Positions 47,020 to 56,786 of a stretch of DNA of 64,000 nt are shown piece by piece. The notes beneath the pieces were generated by a model. The model was not told the DNA's origin and made no database searches. It was given only the letters and a program-made list of their open reading frames with translations. Each line of letters begins with the position of its first letter. Positions within the stretch are counted from its first letter, which is position 1. The translations under genes were made by a program, and so were the position numbers. The DNA is from Cyclobacterium qasimii M12-11B. GTDB taxonomy: Bacteria > Bacteroidota > Bacteroidia > Cytophagales > Cyclobacteriaceae. The DNA is taken from positions 1 through 64,000 of the forward strand of contig NZ_ATNM01000107.1 in NCBI RefSeq assembly GCF_000427295.1, given 5' to 3'.

Positions 47020-49261
47020 CTAATTTAGGGAATTATTATTTGAAAGGCTTTCATGCATGTGAAGGGTAGAAAATTCAATTCTCCCAGTTTGGCGATTAAA
47101 TAAAGCAGAACACAAGCCAATATTCCCCTTTTTAATTTCACTGTTTAAATAAGGGTTGCTAGCTAAAATTAAAGCTTTAGAATATTCCAGATTCCATCTT
47201 ACCAATCGATCTGACCATTCCTCTAAATTATCAAGTGAAATGTCTTTGGGTTCGAAGATTTTCGCTTTCAGGGAAGGAGCCAGTAAGGTGCTCTCTGGGG
47301 CATTTGGTGATGCTACTATGTTTTTCAAAGAGGCAGCTATTAATTTATTGGGAGTATTTCCCATAATAAGAATCAATTTAGCATGCTGTTTCCTGCATGA
47401 AATTTCAATGGTTTCAATAAGATGGGTGTCGAGAATGTTTGCTGCAACTTTTAAAGGAATAAGATCACCAATACCAGTGTTCATTAACATATTAAGTGGT
47501 TCTCGCATGTCTATACAGTTAACCACCACTGCCAAAGGAGCATCTTTGATGAAGTCTTTAAGTTTTTGTTTTGAAAACGCCGAGAAACCAGGTCACCATC
47601 AATGTATCGTTTGTTGCCTTCCGTTAAGAAATCCAGTATTTTTTGGGGTGACTTTAGGTCATTTCTGTCTTGAGAATTCTTCCTGTCAATTTTAATTATT
47701 TTCTTGGGGGAATAGTTGTCTCCCAAGCCTATGATGTTGAACTCTATATTGTTTTCTTTTGCAAAGGTATGTTTATAATCTTCAAAAATTTCTAGAATAT
47801 CAGGTTCTATATAGGATGAAAAGGAGGCATCAATAATTACTTTGGTCCCTTTTGGTAAGTTCCAAAGTGTACTTTTTATGGCTGGTTTGTTTAAAAATGA
47901 CACTTCATTAGACAACTCCAGGCGAACCGTTTTATTTTATTGGTAGGGTTGGTTGCTTCTATATAATAAGGATTGTGGAAATTACTTCTAAGTAAAAAGA
48001 AAACACTAACTGCGGATCCTATCATAACGCCTAGCAGGACATCTGTTATTAGAATAGCTATTACAGTGACCGCAAAAGGTAGAAACTGAACCCAGCCTTT
48101 TTTATACATCTGACGGATGATATGAAAAGAAGTAAGCTTGTAACCTACCAAAAGCAATATCGCCGCTAGAGAAGCCAAAGGAATTAGATTGATGATGTTG
48201 CTCAAAAACAAGACACTTACCATTAATAGTAAGCCATGAATCAGGGTTGACAATTTGGATTCAGCACCGGCTTCAATATTTACAGAACTACGCACAATTA
48301 CTGAAGTAATGGGTATGCCTCCTAATAATCCGGAAAGGGTGTTTCCTATACCTTGGGCGACCAACTCTTGATTGGGTGGGCTACGTCTTTTGTGCGGATC
48401 CAGGTTGTCAGTAGCTTCTAAGTTTAAAAGCGTGGCAATGGACCCAATAATGGCAATGGTAAAAGCATAAGTCCAAACTTTTCTATCATTAATGGCTGTG
48501 AAATCTGGAAAAGTGAACAATGATCCAAAGTGACTGATCTCTGGAATATTGACTAGATGTACGCCATCTAGAAAAAGGGAAGGAATAAAAATTTTGAAAA
48601 GCTGGTTCAATACTACTCCAAGGATTACGACGAAAAGGGAAGGTGGAAACAGTTTTAAATGCTTTAAGGGTGTTTTGTCCCAAAAAATCATAATACCTAA
48701 TGAAATCAGGGAGAGCAATATTGCACCTGGCTCCATGGATGTAATGACCAAAAGAATCCGTTCTTGCAGACCGGTGAAAACATCTTGAGAATAATTTAGA
48801 AGCCGACTTTTATCAAGTTCAACACCCAATGCATAGGGTAGCTGGGAGAATACCAAGATCAAACCAATAGCGGCTAACAAGCCTTTAATGATATTGGTAG
48901 GAATATAGTCGGCAATTCTACCGGCTTTTAACAAACCTAGAATTATTTGAATTAATCCTCCTATTAGAAGGGCCAAAAGGAATACCTGAAAGGAACCCAA
49001 CAACTGAATGGCGACCAATACAACTGCTGAGAGACTGGCTGCGGGGCCGGAAACACTAGTGTGAGACCGACTCATTAAGCCTACAACAATTCCCCCGATC
49101 ATTCCAGAAATTAGCCCAGAGATCAAAGGTGCTCCACTAGCGAGCGCTATTCCCAAACACAATGGGAGCGCAACCAGAAAAACTACAATTCCAGAAGGGA
49201 TGTCCTTGGAGGGGTTGTAGCTTAACTTCTGTCCCAATACTCCGATTTGCTTTTTGTCCAT
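47020..49261 (-). CDS. SulP anion transporter - STAS - carbonic-anhydrase-like fusion (two frameshifts)
   Basis: Three frames in a row form one 747-aa protein. Residues about 1-445 are a SulP transporter (KDIPSGIVVFLVALPLCLGIALASG, SGPAASLSAVVL, ATLLNLEATDNLDPHKRRS, GIPITSVIVRSSVNI). A STAS-like part follows (LELSNEVSFLNKPAIKSTL, KVIIDASFSSYIEPDIL), then a beta-carbonic-anhydrase-like domain (KILDFLTEGNKRYIDGD, VVNCIDMREP, ILASNPYLNSEIKKGNIGL). One base is missing near 47925 (FRLELSN expected) and one T is missing opposite the A4 run at 47574-47577 (RRFSKQKLK expected). SulP-CA fusions are known and are thought to couple bicarbonate transport to CO2 hydration. Here the zinc-site HxxC is replaced by NTPN, so catalysis is doubtful. 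Confidence 0.85.
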
Positions 49262-49507
49262 ATAATTCTGAATAACTGTTTTCTTATCAATAAATTACGA
49301 ACAGGTTAGTTTGAGTTATCGCTAAATTCAATGACGAATAAATACAATTGAATGATGATTAATTACCTTCCAAACCAAATCCTTAAGACAAAAATAGAAT
49401 AAGAATTGGAAATTTTATTCTCCGTCTAAAATATATATATCATCTAAAAAAATTATATTTATCTATTCAAGTTTTATTTACATAGAATGAAATAACCCAA
49501 TTTAGCT

Positions 49508-50812
49508 ATGAGAACTGCAAAGATGTATATTCCTATAATTGTAATTCTTCTATTGTCCTATAGTATTAGTCCTGTAATAGGTCAAAATGATTCAAATCAC
49601 TTTTTATATGGGGATTTACTTCCAGATGCACCTGAATTGGCAGAAAGAGGAGACTACCTGATAGGTGTTCGAACTTTGGAGCTAATTCATAAAAATCAGC
49701 CCGACGTAGCCAATTTCACTAAAGACGCAAAACCTAACTATGACAGGCCTTTAAAAGTTGAGGTTTGGTATCCAGCGGCTATAAGCACCATGCCAGAAAC
49801 CAGTTATAGTGATTTTATAGGGGTGGCAAATGATGAAAAACGACCCCTCAGCCCATTTTCATTCAAAGGTAGGGCAGAACGTAATGCCTTACCAAAAAAT
49901 GATGTAGGAGCATTTCCTTTGGTGATCGTTTCCCATGGCTATTTGGGGTCAAGGTACCTAATGACTTATCTTACCGAAAATCTAGCATCAAAAGGCTATA
50001 TAGTTGTAGCCATTCACCATACAGAATCTACTTTTGAGGATCCAGGTAAATTTTCAAGTACGCTTTACCACCGACCTTTGGATGATTTATTTGTTTTAAA
50101 TGAAATGGCCCAAAAGGGAAGTGAAGGAGCAGAAGGGTTTTTGGCGGGTATGATTGATGCCGAGAATACTGCATTGGTAGGCTATTCAATGGGCGGATAT
50201 GGCGCATTAAATGCTGCAGGGGCTGGTTTTTCACCTGCTTTTGGTGGTTTCTTTGGTCAAATGTCAGGAGGTAGTGATAAGATAACGGAGCGTAGTTTAG
50301 CCAATCCATCGTATGCGTCTACTGTTGACCCGCGGATAAAAGCGGTGGTGGCTTTCGCCCCTTGGGGAATGGCCAGAGGAGTATGGGACAGTGAAGGCTT
50401 GGCAAACCTTAAGCTCCCAGTGTTTTTTGTGGCGGGTGACCAAGATGATATTTCGGGCTATGAGGATGGAATCAAGGCGATCTATGATGGTGCTGTCAAT
50501 GCTAACCGGTACTTGCTAACTTATAAAGATGCAAGGCACAATGTAGCACCCAACCCACCGCCAGCAGAATCATTCCAAAAGGGCATGCATCTGGATGAAT
50601 ACCTGAGGTATGCAGAGCCTGTTTGGGACCAGAGAAGGATTAACAATATCAACCAGCATTTTGTAACTGCATTTCTAGGGATTCACCTTAAAGGAAAAGA
50701 CTATGCTTCTTATCTTGATTTACCGGTAGATTCCTTGGAAGAAACATGGGAAGGTTTTAAACCTAGAACCTCCATAGGTTTGGAATTAAGGTATTTAGAT
50801 GCTGAGAAGTGA
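49508..50812 (+). CDS. Secreted alpha/beta hydrolase, PAF-acetylhydrolase/dienelactone-hydrolase-like
   Basis: The 434-aa protein has a signal peptide ending SPVIGQ (about residue 26). The alpha/beta-hydrolase core includes PLVIVSHGYLGSRYLMTYLTE (oxyanion side), ALVGYSMGGYGALNAAG with the nucleophile Ser in GYSMGG, FFVAGDQDDISGYEDG (Asp) and KDARHNVAP (His), so the Ser-Asp-His triad is complete. The length and the RPLKVEVWYPA start of the core match platelet-activating-factor-acetylhydrolase-type lipases. It may hydrolyse esters in the periplasm. A small lipoprotein gene follows 44 bp later in the same direction. Confidence 0.88.
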   Translation: MRTAKMYIPIIVILLLSYSISPVIGQNDSNHFLYGDLLPDAPELAERGDYLIGVRTLELIHKNQPDVANFTKDAKPNYDRPLKVEVWYPAAISTMPETSYSDFIGVANDEKRPLSPFSFKGRAERNALPKNDVGAFPLVIVSHGYLGSRYLMTYLTENLASKGYIVVAIHHTESTFEDPGKFSSTLYHRPLDDLFVLNEMAQKGSEGAEGFLAGMIDAENTALVGYSMGGYGALNAAGAGFSPAFGGFFGQMSGGSDKITERSLANPSYASTVDPRIKAVVAFAPWGMARGVWDSEGLANLKLPVFFVAGDQDDISGYEDGIKAIYDGAVNANRYLLTYKDARHNVAPNPPPAESFQKGMHLDEYLRYAEPVWDQRRINNINQHFVTAFLGIHLKGKDYASYLDLPVDSLEETWEGFKPRTSIGLELRYLDAEK

Positions 50813-50856
50813 ATGCCCCTAAAATTTGACTTTTTAATGTTTTCAATTTAACCGCT

Positions 50857-51375
50857 ATGAAAAACTTAAAATGGATACTGTCAATTTTTTCACTTTTGAT
50901 TTTAAGTGCCTGTGATAAAAGTGATGAGGAATTGTCGCAAGTGACGGAGGTATCACAGTATGTGGATTTATTGATCAAAGAAAAATACACGGCCCTGGAG
51001 TTGCCGTCGTTTACAGCTGCAGAAATCCCTGACTTACTTGATTACAGAAACAGCAATCAAAAAATAACGGTTTTTCCACGCAATTGGATATCCTCTTATG
51101 CGACCAATGAGTGTACTTTAGGCATGTACGTGTTATGGACCATAGAGTCGATTCGCGCAGTGGCTAACAATAGTGACCTTTTGATCGGAAGGTTTCCTTC
51201 TCAAAACCCTATAGTGCAAAAAAGAGAAGCAGAATTCGAACTTGTTTATGATGAAGAATCACAGAAGAAGGTGGCTGATGCCTACATGAAATGGTGGCAG
51301 AAAAACCAAGACAAGCAATTTCAAGATTTTAAGGACATCGACCCATTACTTGATACTGGTCTTAGGTGGCATTAG
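50857..51375 (+). CDS. Lipoprotein of unknown function
   Basis: The 172-aa protein has a lipoprotein signal ending LLILSAC (Cys19). The mature part includes EKYTALELPSFTAAEIPDLL, PRNWISSYATNECTLGMYVLWTIESIRAV and KKVADAYMKWWQKN. I do not recognise a family. It follows the hydrolase gene by 44 bp in the same direction and may share its transcript. The aromatic-rich segment after residue 70 suggests a compact helical fold rather than a peptide remnant. Confidence 0.78.
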   Translation: MKNLKWILSIFSLLILSACDKSDEELSQVTEVSQYVDLLIKEKYTALELPSFTAAEIPDLLDYRNSNQKITVFPRNWISSYATNECTLGMYVLWTIESIRAVANNSDLLIGRFPSQNPIVQKREAEFELVYDEESQKKVADAYMKWWQKNQDKQFQDFKDIDPLLDTGLRWH

Positions 51376-52115
51376 CATGCAGAATGTATTTCAAAAAGGA
51401 GCACTGGTAAATACAGCCGTCCCCAACGAAGTTTAATTTGGGTTTGCCATTTTATCTGTGAAGAACTTGGTTTGCTTTAAATTTTTCACAGCCTTTTTAG
51501 CGTTCAATTATTCCCGTTTTCAATTTAAAAGTAAATCAGCAAATGTTGCAATCTGGGTTAGAAAGAATATTTAAATGGATAGCAATCGACTGATGTTCTA
51601 TCGTTTAAAATGATATTTGTATATGATCTGAAAACCTGATGACATTTTTAGGGTGGAAATTCAAAGCTACTTTCGCCCTCTGATAATTCTATATTATAAA
51701 GATTACGGGTATGCATGAGTTAACAACAAATTTTATAATATTTGTGCTACCTTTAAATCCTGAAATCCCGATCTTAAACTCGATTTTCGAGTTAAACCCA
51801 AAATCCATTTAATTAAGCGTAACGCGCCTCAAAAATGAGTTTAAATTTGAGTTCAATATTAAAAATTGAAGAGCCAAACGAGTATTGGTTAATTTCTGTA
51901 ATTAGTTTAGATATTGGAGCTGTTTTGGGTTTTTGAGGGGTCATTGAGTTTATGGGGAAATGGAGGGGATTACAAAATTTAAACCTTTTGGGCTGGTAAA
52001 ATTAATGTCCAATTATTTCAACTTTAATCCGAATTACGCAATAGGGTTCGTACAGACTGTGCCACATTATAAGAGCGCTACTGCATAATTAGGGTTTAAT
52101 CATCTGGAAATTTAA
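51376..52115. other. Long spacer with inverted repeats, no gene seen
   Basis: This is the longest gene-free stretch (740 bp). It holds a small palindrome AACTCGATTTTCGAGTT at 51777-51793. It also has a longer imperfect inverted repeat formed by AATTACGCAATAG (52032-52044) and its partner at 52078-52090. No tRNA or other RNA gene could be supported. A promoter for the CLC gene should be at the right end. Confidence 0.5.
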
Positions 52116-53963
52116 ATGAACAGGAAAATAAAAGTTCTTTATATAAGCTATTTACAATTCAAAAAGAATTTTATTCAATATCCTTACCGGAAATTTAATT
52201 TTATAGAGTTATTTTTAATTTGGGTAAGTCAGAAAGTTACCCGTTCCCAGTTCCTAGTTTTGTCAGGTATTTTAGTGGGGCTTAGTGCTGGTTCTGCGGG
52301 TGTTATCCTTAAAGTATTTGTTCATTATATCCAATCTGCAATTAGTGCAGACGCTCCTTTAGAGGAAAGATTACTGATCTATGGGATTTTCCCGATGATT
52401 GGGATTACCCTAACTGCCTTTATCGTCAAATACTTTTTTAAAGGTGATGAGGAGAAGGAAATATCTTTTATTCTTAAAGACATTTCCAAAAAACAAAGCA
52501 AAGTTAAATTAAGTAAAATGTACTCTCAAATACTACAGAGTGGGATAACTGTAGGTTTTGGGGGATCGGTAGGACTTGAAACACCTATAGCTGTTACTGG
52601 ATCTGCGATTGGTTCTAACTATGCCCAGAGGTACAGGTTGGGGTTTAAAGAGCGCACCCTCTTATTGGCTGCGGGTGCTGCGGCAGGTATATCAGCTGCT
52701 TTCAATGCCCCAATAGCTGGGATCATGTTTGCCTTTGAGATCATCCTTACAGGGCTTGTCTTTACAGATTTTATACCGTTAGTTATTGCTAGTATCTGCG
52801 GTAGTCTACTTTCTACAATTATCTTAAATGAGGACATTCTCTTTAATTTCCAGACACGAGAAACCTTCAATCATTTCAATGTATTTTATTTTCTGGGACT
52901 TGGGGTATTGACAGGTTTGTATGCCAGGTATTTTTTAGTGGTAGGGCAGAGGGTTCAAAAATTCTTTGACAGGTATAAAAAGCACGTACTTCTTAAGGCA
53001 GTTCTTGGAGGAGCTGTGTTGTCTATTCTTTGTGTTTTATTCCCGCCCCTTTTTGGAGAAGGCTACATGAATATCAGGACCATCTACCAAGGTGATGTTG
53101 ATATGCTAATTGAGGGCAGTCTTTTTCGTTATATAGGGAATTCAGATGTTATCATCATAGTGTTTTTATCCCTAACCATATTGCTAAAGGCATTTGCTAC
53201 AAGCATTACCCTAAGCTCTGGAGGAAATGGAGGGAATTTCGCGCCTTCCTTGATGGCTGGAGGGCTTTTAGGTTTCGTTTTTGGGTTTTCTTTAGAAATA
53301 ATGGGTTTTACAGACGTGCCTACAACCAATCTAATGTTGGTAGGTATGGCTGGCGTGATGTCTGGAGCCATGTATGCCCCGCTGACGGCCATTTTCTTAA
53401 TTGCTGAGTCAAGTAGTGGGTATGACTTGTTTATCCCTCTGATGATCGTCTCAGTGACTTCTTATATTATAAACCGTTCGTTTTCCCCAATCAATCCCTC
53501 TTTCAAAGAGTTGGCGGAAAAGGGGGATATTTTTACAACAAGGCAGGATCAGAATATTTTGTCCCACATTTCCCTTAATGATTGCATCAATCCTTCCTCT
53601 ATTCTTATACGTACCACTGATAGTATGGAGGAAGTGCTTCATATCTTCAGAAATAGCGACCAAAATAGTATGGCTGTTGTGGATGCCAATAACGAATTTT
53701 GGGGAGTGTTGAACCGAGAACAATTGCGTCCATTCCTGCTTAATAAGGAGTCTGCTGACGGCACAAGTGTTACTCAGTTGGCCATAGCCCCTCCATTTAT
53801 TATATCGCCCAATGATTCTGTAATGGAGGTAACCAAGATGTTTGATGAAGCAGATGTATGGCAATTGCCCTTACTTGATGAGGAACGAATGTTCAAAGGG
53901 TTTATAAGTAGGTCAAAAATATTAACCAATTACCGTGCTTTGCTAAGGGATTATTCTGAATAA
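52116..53963 (+). CDS. CLC-family chloride channel/antiporter with CBS domain pair
   Basis: The 615-aa protein has a CLC membrane domain (residues about 45-470) with the selectivity-filter motifs GSVGLETP (the Glu-containing GxExP filter), TLSSGGNGGNFAPSLMAGG and MSGAMYAPLTAIFLIAESSSGY. Two CBS motifs follow (about 490-612: CINPSSILIRTTDSMEEVLHIF and PPFIISPNDSVMEVTKMFDEADVWQLPLLDEE). The filter Glu is conserved, which allows either an exchanger or a channel. CBS domains usually sense adenine nucleotides. It has no close operon partner. Confidence 0.93.
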   Translation: MNRKIKVLYISYLQFKKNFIQYPYRKFNFIELFLIWVSQKVTRSQFLVLSGILVGLSAGSAGVILKVFVHYIQSAISADAPLEERLLIYGIFPMIGITLTAFIVKYFFKGDEEKEISFILKDISKKQSKVKLSKMYSQILQSGITVGFGGSVGLETPIAVTGSAIGSNYAQRYRLGFKERTLLLAAGAAAGISAAFNAPIAGIMFAFEIILTGLVFTDFIPLVIASICGSLLSTIILNEDILFNFQTRETFNHFNVFYFLGLGVLTGLYARYFLVVGQRVQKFFDRYKKHVLLKAVLGGAVLSILCVLFPPLFGEGYMNIRTIYQGDVDMLIEGSLFRYIGNSDVIIIVFLSLTILLKAFATSITLSSGGNGGNFAPSLMAGGLLGFVFGFSLEIMGFTDVPTTNLMLVGMAGVMSGAMYAPLTAIFLIAESSSGYDLFIPLMIVSVTSYIINRSFSPINPSFKELAEKGDIFTTRQDQNILSHISLNDCINPSSILIRTTDSMEEVLHIFRNSDQNSMAVVDANNEFWGVLNREQLRPFLLNKESADGTSVTQLAIAPPFIISPNDSVMEVTKMFDEADVWQLPLLDEERMFKGFISRSKILTNYRALLRDYSE

Positions 53964-54080
53964 AGAAGTTAACGAATGGAAAGGGGATAGGTATTGAATT
54001 TTTTGGCGCTTTAAGTAAATCAAAATTAAAGCGATATCCATCTTTTGGAAGATCTTATTAGCAATCAATTTTATGCAAAA

Positions 54081-54109
54081 AAAAACCTGATCGATTGATC
54101 AGGTTTTTT
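54081..54109. terminator. Terminator between CLC gene and tRNA-Glu genes
   Basis: AAAAACCTGATC (54081-54092) and GATCAGGTTTTTT (54097-54109) form a 12-bp stem with a GATT loop and T-rich or A-rich ends on both sides. It can end the leftward tRNA transcript and the rightward CLC transcript. Confidence 0.85.
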
Positions 54110-54179
54110 TATTCACTTTAACCACTAACAACCACAAATAAAATTTGTTTGCCGGGTGGCAAACAAAAAAAATTTGTTG

Positions 54180-54251
54180 TAGTCCGTACGGGAATCGAAC
54201 CCGTGTTTCATCCGTGAAAGGGATACGTCCTAACCCCTAGACGAACGGACC
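54180..54251 (-). tRNA. tRNA-Glu (TTC), copy 1
   Basis: On the minus strand the sequence starts GGTCCGTTCGTCTAGGGG (acceptor GGTCCGT pairing with ACGGACT, with one G-U pair). The anticodon loop CCCTTTCACGG contains TTC, and the T-arm is GGGTTCGATTCCC. The CCA end is not encoded. It is identical to the second copy 29 bp to the right. Confidence 0.95.
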
Positions 54252-54280
54252 AGAATAAGAAAAAGAGCATCATAGTGAAG

Positions 54281-54352
54281 TAGTCCGTACGGGAATCGAA
54301 CCCGTGTTTCATCCGTGAAAGGGATACGTCCTAACCCCTAGACGAACGGACC
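54281..54352 (-). tRNA. tRNA-Glu (TTC), copy 2
   Basis: This is identical to the copy at 54180-54251 over the whole mature length, with the same TTC anticodon. The two probably form one leftward transcript ending at the hairpin at 54081-54109. The 29-bp spacer shows no repeat of the flanks, so this is a tandem duplication limited to the tRNA and its nearest bases. Confidence 0.95.
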
Positions 54353-54514
54353 ATTTAATGACTGATGTGCTCTTTTCCTTAAATGGTGATGCAAATATAG
54401 GGTCTTTCAAGAACAAACCAAAACCCACCAAAAAATAATCCAAAACTAATCACAAACCTTTGAAAGTTAGGGGTAAAATTTATAGAAAGAAAATATTTAA
54501 CTATGCGTAAACTT

Positions 54515-54522
54515 TATTTTTG
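54515..54522 (+). promoter_or_regulatory. TAnnTTTG-type box before the peroxiredoxin gene
   Basis: TATTTTTG matches the -7 consensus and lies 60 bp before the ATG at 54583. The -33 element is not clear. It is the best candidate promoter for the peroxiredoxin gene. Confidence 0.45.
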
Positions 54523-54582
54523 CCAATTCTGTTTCATTATTGAACCCATAGAATAATAAATAAATTTAAAAAAATTAAAATT

Positions 54583-55221
54583 ATGGCATTAAGATTAGGA
54601 GATTTTGCACCGGATTTTACCGCTGACTCTTCAGCTGGACAAATTAACCTTTACGAATACCTTGGAGACAGTTGGGGAATTTTGTTTTCTCACCCTGCTG
54701 ATTACACTCCAGTTTGTACTACAGAATTAGGAGCGGCTTCCAAGTTAAAGGGAGAGTTTGATAAAAGAAACGTTAAAATGCTTGCCTTAAGTGTGGATGG
54801 CGCAGAAAGTCACAGGTCTTGGATCAAGGATATCAACGAAACCCAAAACACAAGCGTTGATTTTCCTATAATTGCGGATGAGGACAAGAAAGTTTCTGAG
54901 CTTTATGACATGATCCACCCCAATTCAAGTGAAAGTTTTACTGTTCGTTCCGTTTTTATAATTGGCAATGACAAAAAAGTAAAACTTATCATTACTTATC
55001 CTGCAAGCACAGGTAGGAACTTTGTTGAACTATTAAGGGTAATCGATTCTTTGCAGTTGACTGCTAATTATTCAGTAGCTACTCCTGCGGATTGGAAAAA
55101 TGGTGAAGATGTTGTTGTTTCACCTGCCATTAAAACCGAAGACATTCCTTCTAAATTCCCTAAAGGATTTAAAGAAATAAAACCTTATTTAAGAATGACA
55201 CCACAGCCTGATTTGAAATAA
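54583..55221 (+). CDS. Prx6-type 1-Cys peroxiredoxin
   Basis: The 212-aa protein matches the Prx6 group: DFAPDFTADSSAG, HPADYTPVCTTELG with peroxidatic Cys45, ALSVDGAESHRSWIKDI, and the long C-terminal part PADWKNGEDVVVSPAI with EIKPYLRMTPQP. Cys45 is the only cysteine in the whole protein, so it works by the 1-Cys mechanism and needs an outside reductant. It should reduce hydrogen peroxide and organic hydroperoxides in the cytoplasm. It is a single-gene unit with its own terminator downstream. Confidence 0.94.
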   Translation: MALRLGDFAPDFTADSSAGQINLYEYLGDSWGILFSHPADYTPVCTTELGAASKLKGEFDKRNVKMLALSVDGAESHRSWIKDINETQNTSVDFPIIADEDKKVSELYDMIHPNSSESFTVRSVFIIGNDKKVKLIITYPASTGRNFVELLRVIDSLQLTANYSVATPADWKNGEDVVVSPAIKTEDIPSKFPKGFKEIKPYLRMTPQPDLK

Positions 55222-55680
55222 GTTAGGAAGAGGTATTGGGGCTGATCTATTTCAGCCCCTTTTTTTATGGCCAATTTTAAAATAGAGCTACCGAATGGGC
55301 CTTATAATTGGTGTTTTCTACGGGTAATGAGGCCATTGTCTTTAATACCTAGTAGTCATTTGCGCTTTTATAGCGTATTATAGAAGCGAATTCATTTTGT
55401 AATTACTAATGTTAAAGGACAAATCAGAAATTATGGGGTAAAAGTACTTGATTGGCCATTGTGAAGTTATTCTGGTTTTTACTTTTGAAATACTATTAGT
55501 AAAAGAGAATGTTTGATTGTTCATTTGTAGGTTAAATACTGTAGCTTAAAAACTGATAAAGATCATTACAAATTAAATTATATATGGGTTTAATTATTCG
55601 TATCATTCCGGAGATTTTTCAAAATGAATGGTAATAATACGTATTTTGGGATTCTAAAATTTCAGTAAGAAAAATAATTA
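55222..55680. other. Spacer with terminator, otherwise nothing seen
   Basis: These 459 bp separate the peroxiredoxin and KAS III-like genes. The left end holds the terminator at 55238-55267. The rest is AT-rich with no supported frame. GTATTTTGGG near 55640 is a near-match to the -7 box for the KAS III gene. Confidence 0.5.
55238..55267 (+). terminator. Rho-independent terminator of the peroxiredoxin gene
   Basis: GGGGCTGA (55238-55245) pairs with TCAGCCCC (55252-55259), and eight T follow. It lies 17 bp after the stop codon. Confidence 0.88.
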
Positions 55681-56766
55681 ATGGATAAGAGAATAATAAG
55701 TAGCATAATTGTTGGTTCAGGGAAATACTTGCCAAAAGAAGTTATCCCAAATGATTATTTTTTAACCAAAGAGTTTTATGACGCAAGTGGTAATAGGTTG
55801 GTAAAACCCAATGCCGATATTGTGGCAACACTTCAAAAAATTACTGAAATACGAGAGAGAAGGTATCTAGAAGAAAATTTAATGACTTCAGATATGGCCT
55901 ATTTTGCGGCAAAGGATGCCTTGAGCTCAGCTGATATAGATGGAGAATCTCTGGATTACATTATTGTGGCGCATAATTTTGGAGACATTTTGAAGGATAA
56001 TATCCGAATTGATACCTGTCCTACCTTGGCTGCCAGGGTTAAACACAAACTTGGTATTAAAAACCCCTACACAGTTGCCTATGATTTGCCATTTGGTTGT
56101 CCGGGTTGGATTCAAGGGATGATTCAAGCCAATTATTACCTTCAATCAGGAGATGCCAAAAGAGTGATGGTAATTGGTGCAGAAAATTTGTCACGAATTT
56201 CTGACCCTCATGACATCGACAGTATGATTTTTTCTGATGGGGCAGGGGCAGTCATTTTGGAGGCAAAAGAAGGAGACAGCAAAGAGGGTTTACTGGCACA
56301 TATCACAAGATCAGACACCTTAGATCATGCCTTTTTATTGACCATGGGGCCATCCTACAATCCCAATCACCCTGACAATACCCGCTTTTTGAAAATGAAT
56401 GGTAGGAAATTGTATGAATATGCAATAAAAACTGTTGCGCCTACCCTTAAGGAATGCCTTGAACGGGCTGATATTGATATCGAAACCCTTAAACATGTGC
56501 TAATCCACCAGGCAAATGCCAAAATGGATCACAATATATTAGAGCGTCTTTTTCTGCTTTATAACAAAACCGATATTCCAAAAGGTCTTATGCCAATGAG
56601 TATTCAGGAATTGGGTAACAACTCGGTGGCCACTGTACCTATTCTGTACGATTTGGTTGTGAAAGGGGATAAGAAAAATCATCAATTCAACTCAGGTGAC
56701 TATTCCTTATTTGCCTCTGTAGGGGCAGGAATGAATATAAATGCTTTTGTTTATTTACATCCATAA
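55681..56766 (+). CDS. 3-oxoacyl-ACP synthase III (KAS III/FabH)-like enzyme
   Basis: The 361-aa protein is somewhat longer than FabH (about 320 aa) but keeps the thiolase-fold triad: Cys140 in DLPFGCPGWIQ, His276 in LIHQANAKMD and Asn313 in ELGNNSVATVP. It also has the glycine-rich MIFSDGAGAVIL and the C-terminal FASVGAGMNINAFVY. The insertion lies in the N-terminal third (SGNRLVKPNADIVATLQKIT). Such longer KAS III-like proteins may use other acyl starters than fatty-acid FabH. The next gene, a fuconolactonase-like hydrolase, follows after 20 bp, so they may be cotranscribed although the pathways look unrelated. Confidence 0.88.
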   Translation: MDKRIISSIIVGSGKYLPKEVIPNDYFLTKEFYDASGNRLVKPNADIVATLQKITEIRERRYLEENLMTSDMAYFAAKDALSSADIDGESLDYIIVAHNFGDILKDNIRIDTCPTLAARVKHKLGIKNPYTVAYDLPFGCPGWIQGMIQANYYLQSGDAKRVMVIGAENLSRISDPHDIDSMIFSDGAGAVILEAKEGDSKEGLLAHITRSDTLDHAFLLTMGPSYNPNHPDNTRFLKMNGRKLYEYAIKTVAPTLKECLERADIDIETLKHVLIHQANAKMDHNILERLFLLYNKTDIPKGLMPMSIQELGNNSVATVPILYDLVVKGDKKNHQFNSGDYSLFASVGAGMNINAFVYLHP

Positions 56767-56786
56767 AACTTAATTATTCATTTGCT

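Noticed and set aside
51376-52115. Possible small RNA or CRISPR-like array in the long spacer
   Set aside because: There are palindromes but no regular direct repeats and no T-run, so neither an array nor an RNA gene can be supported.
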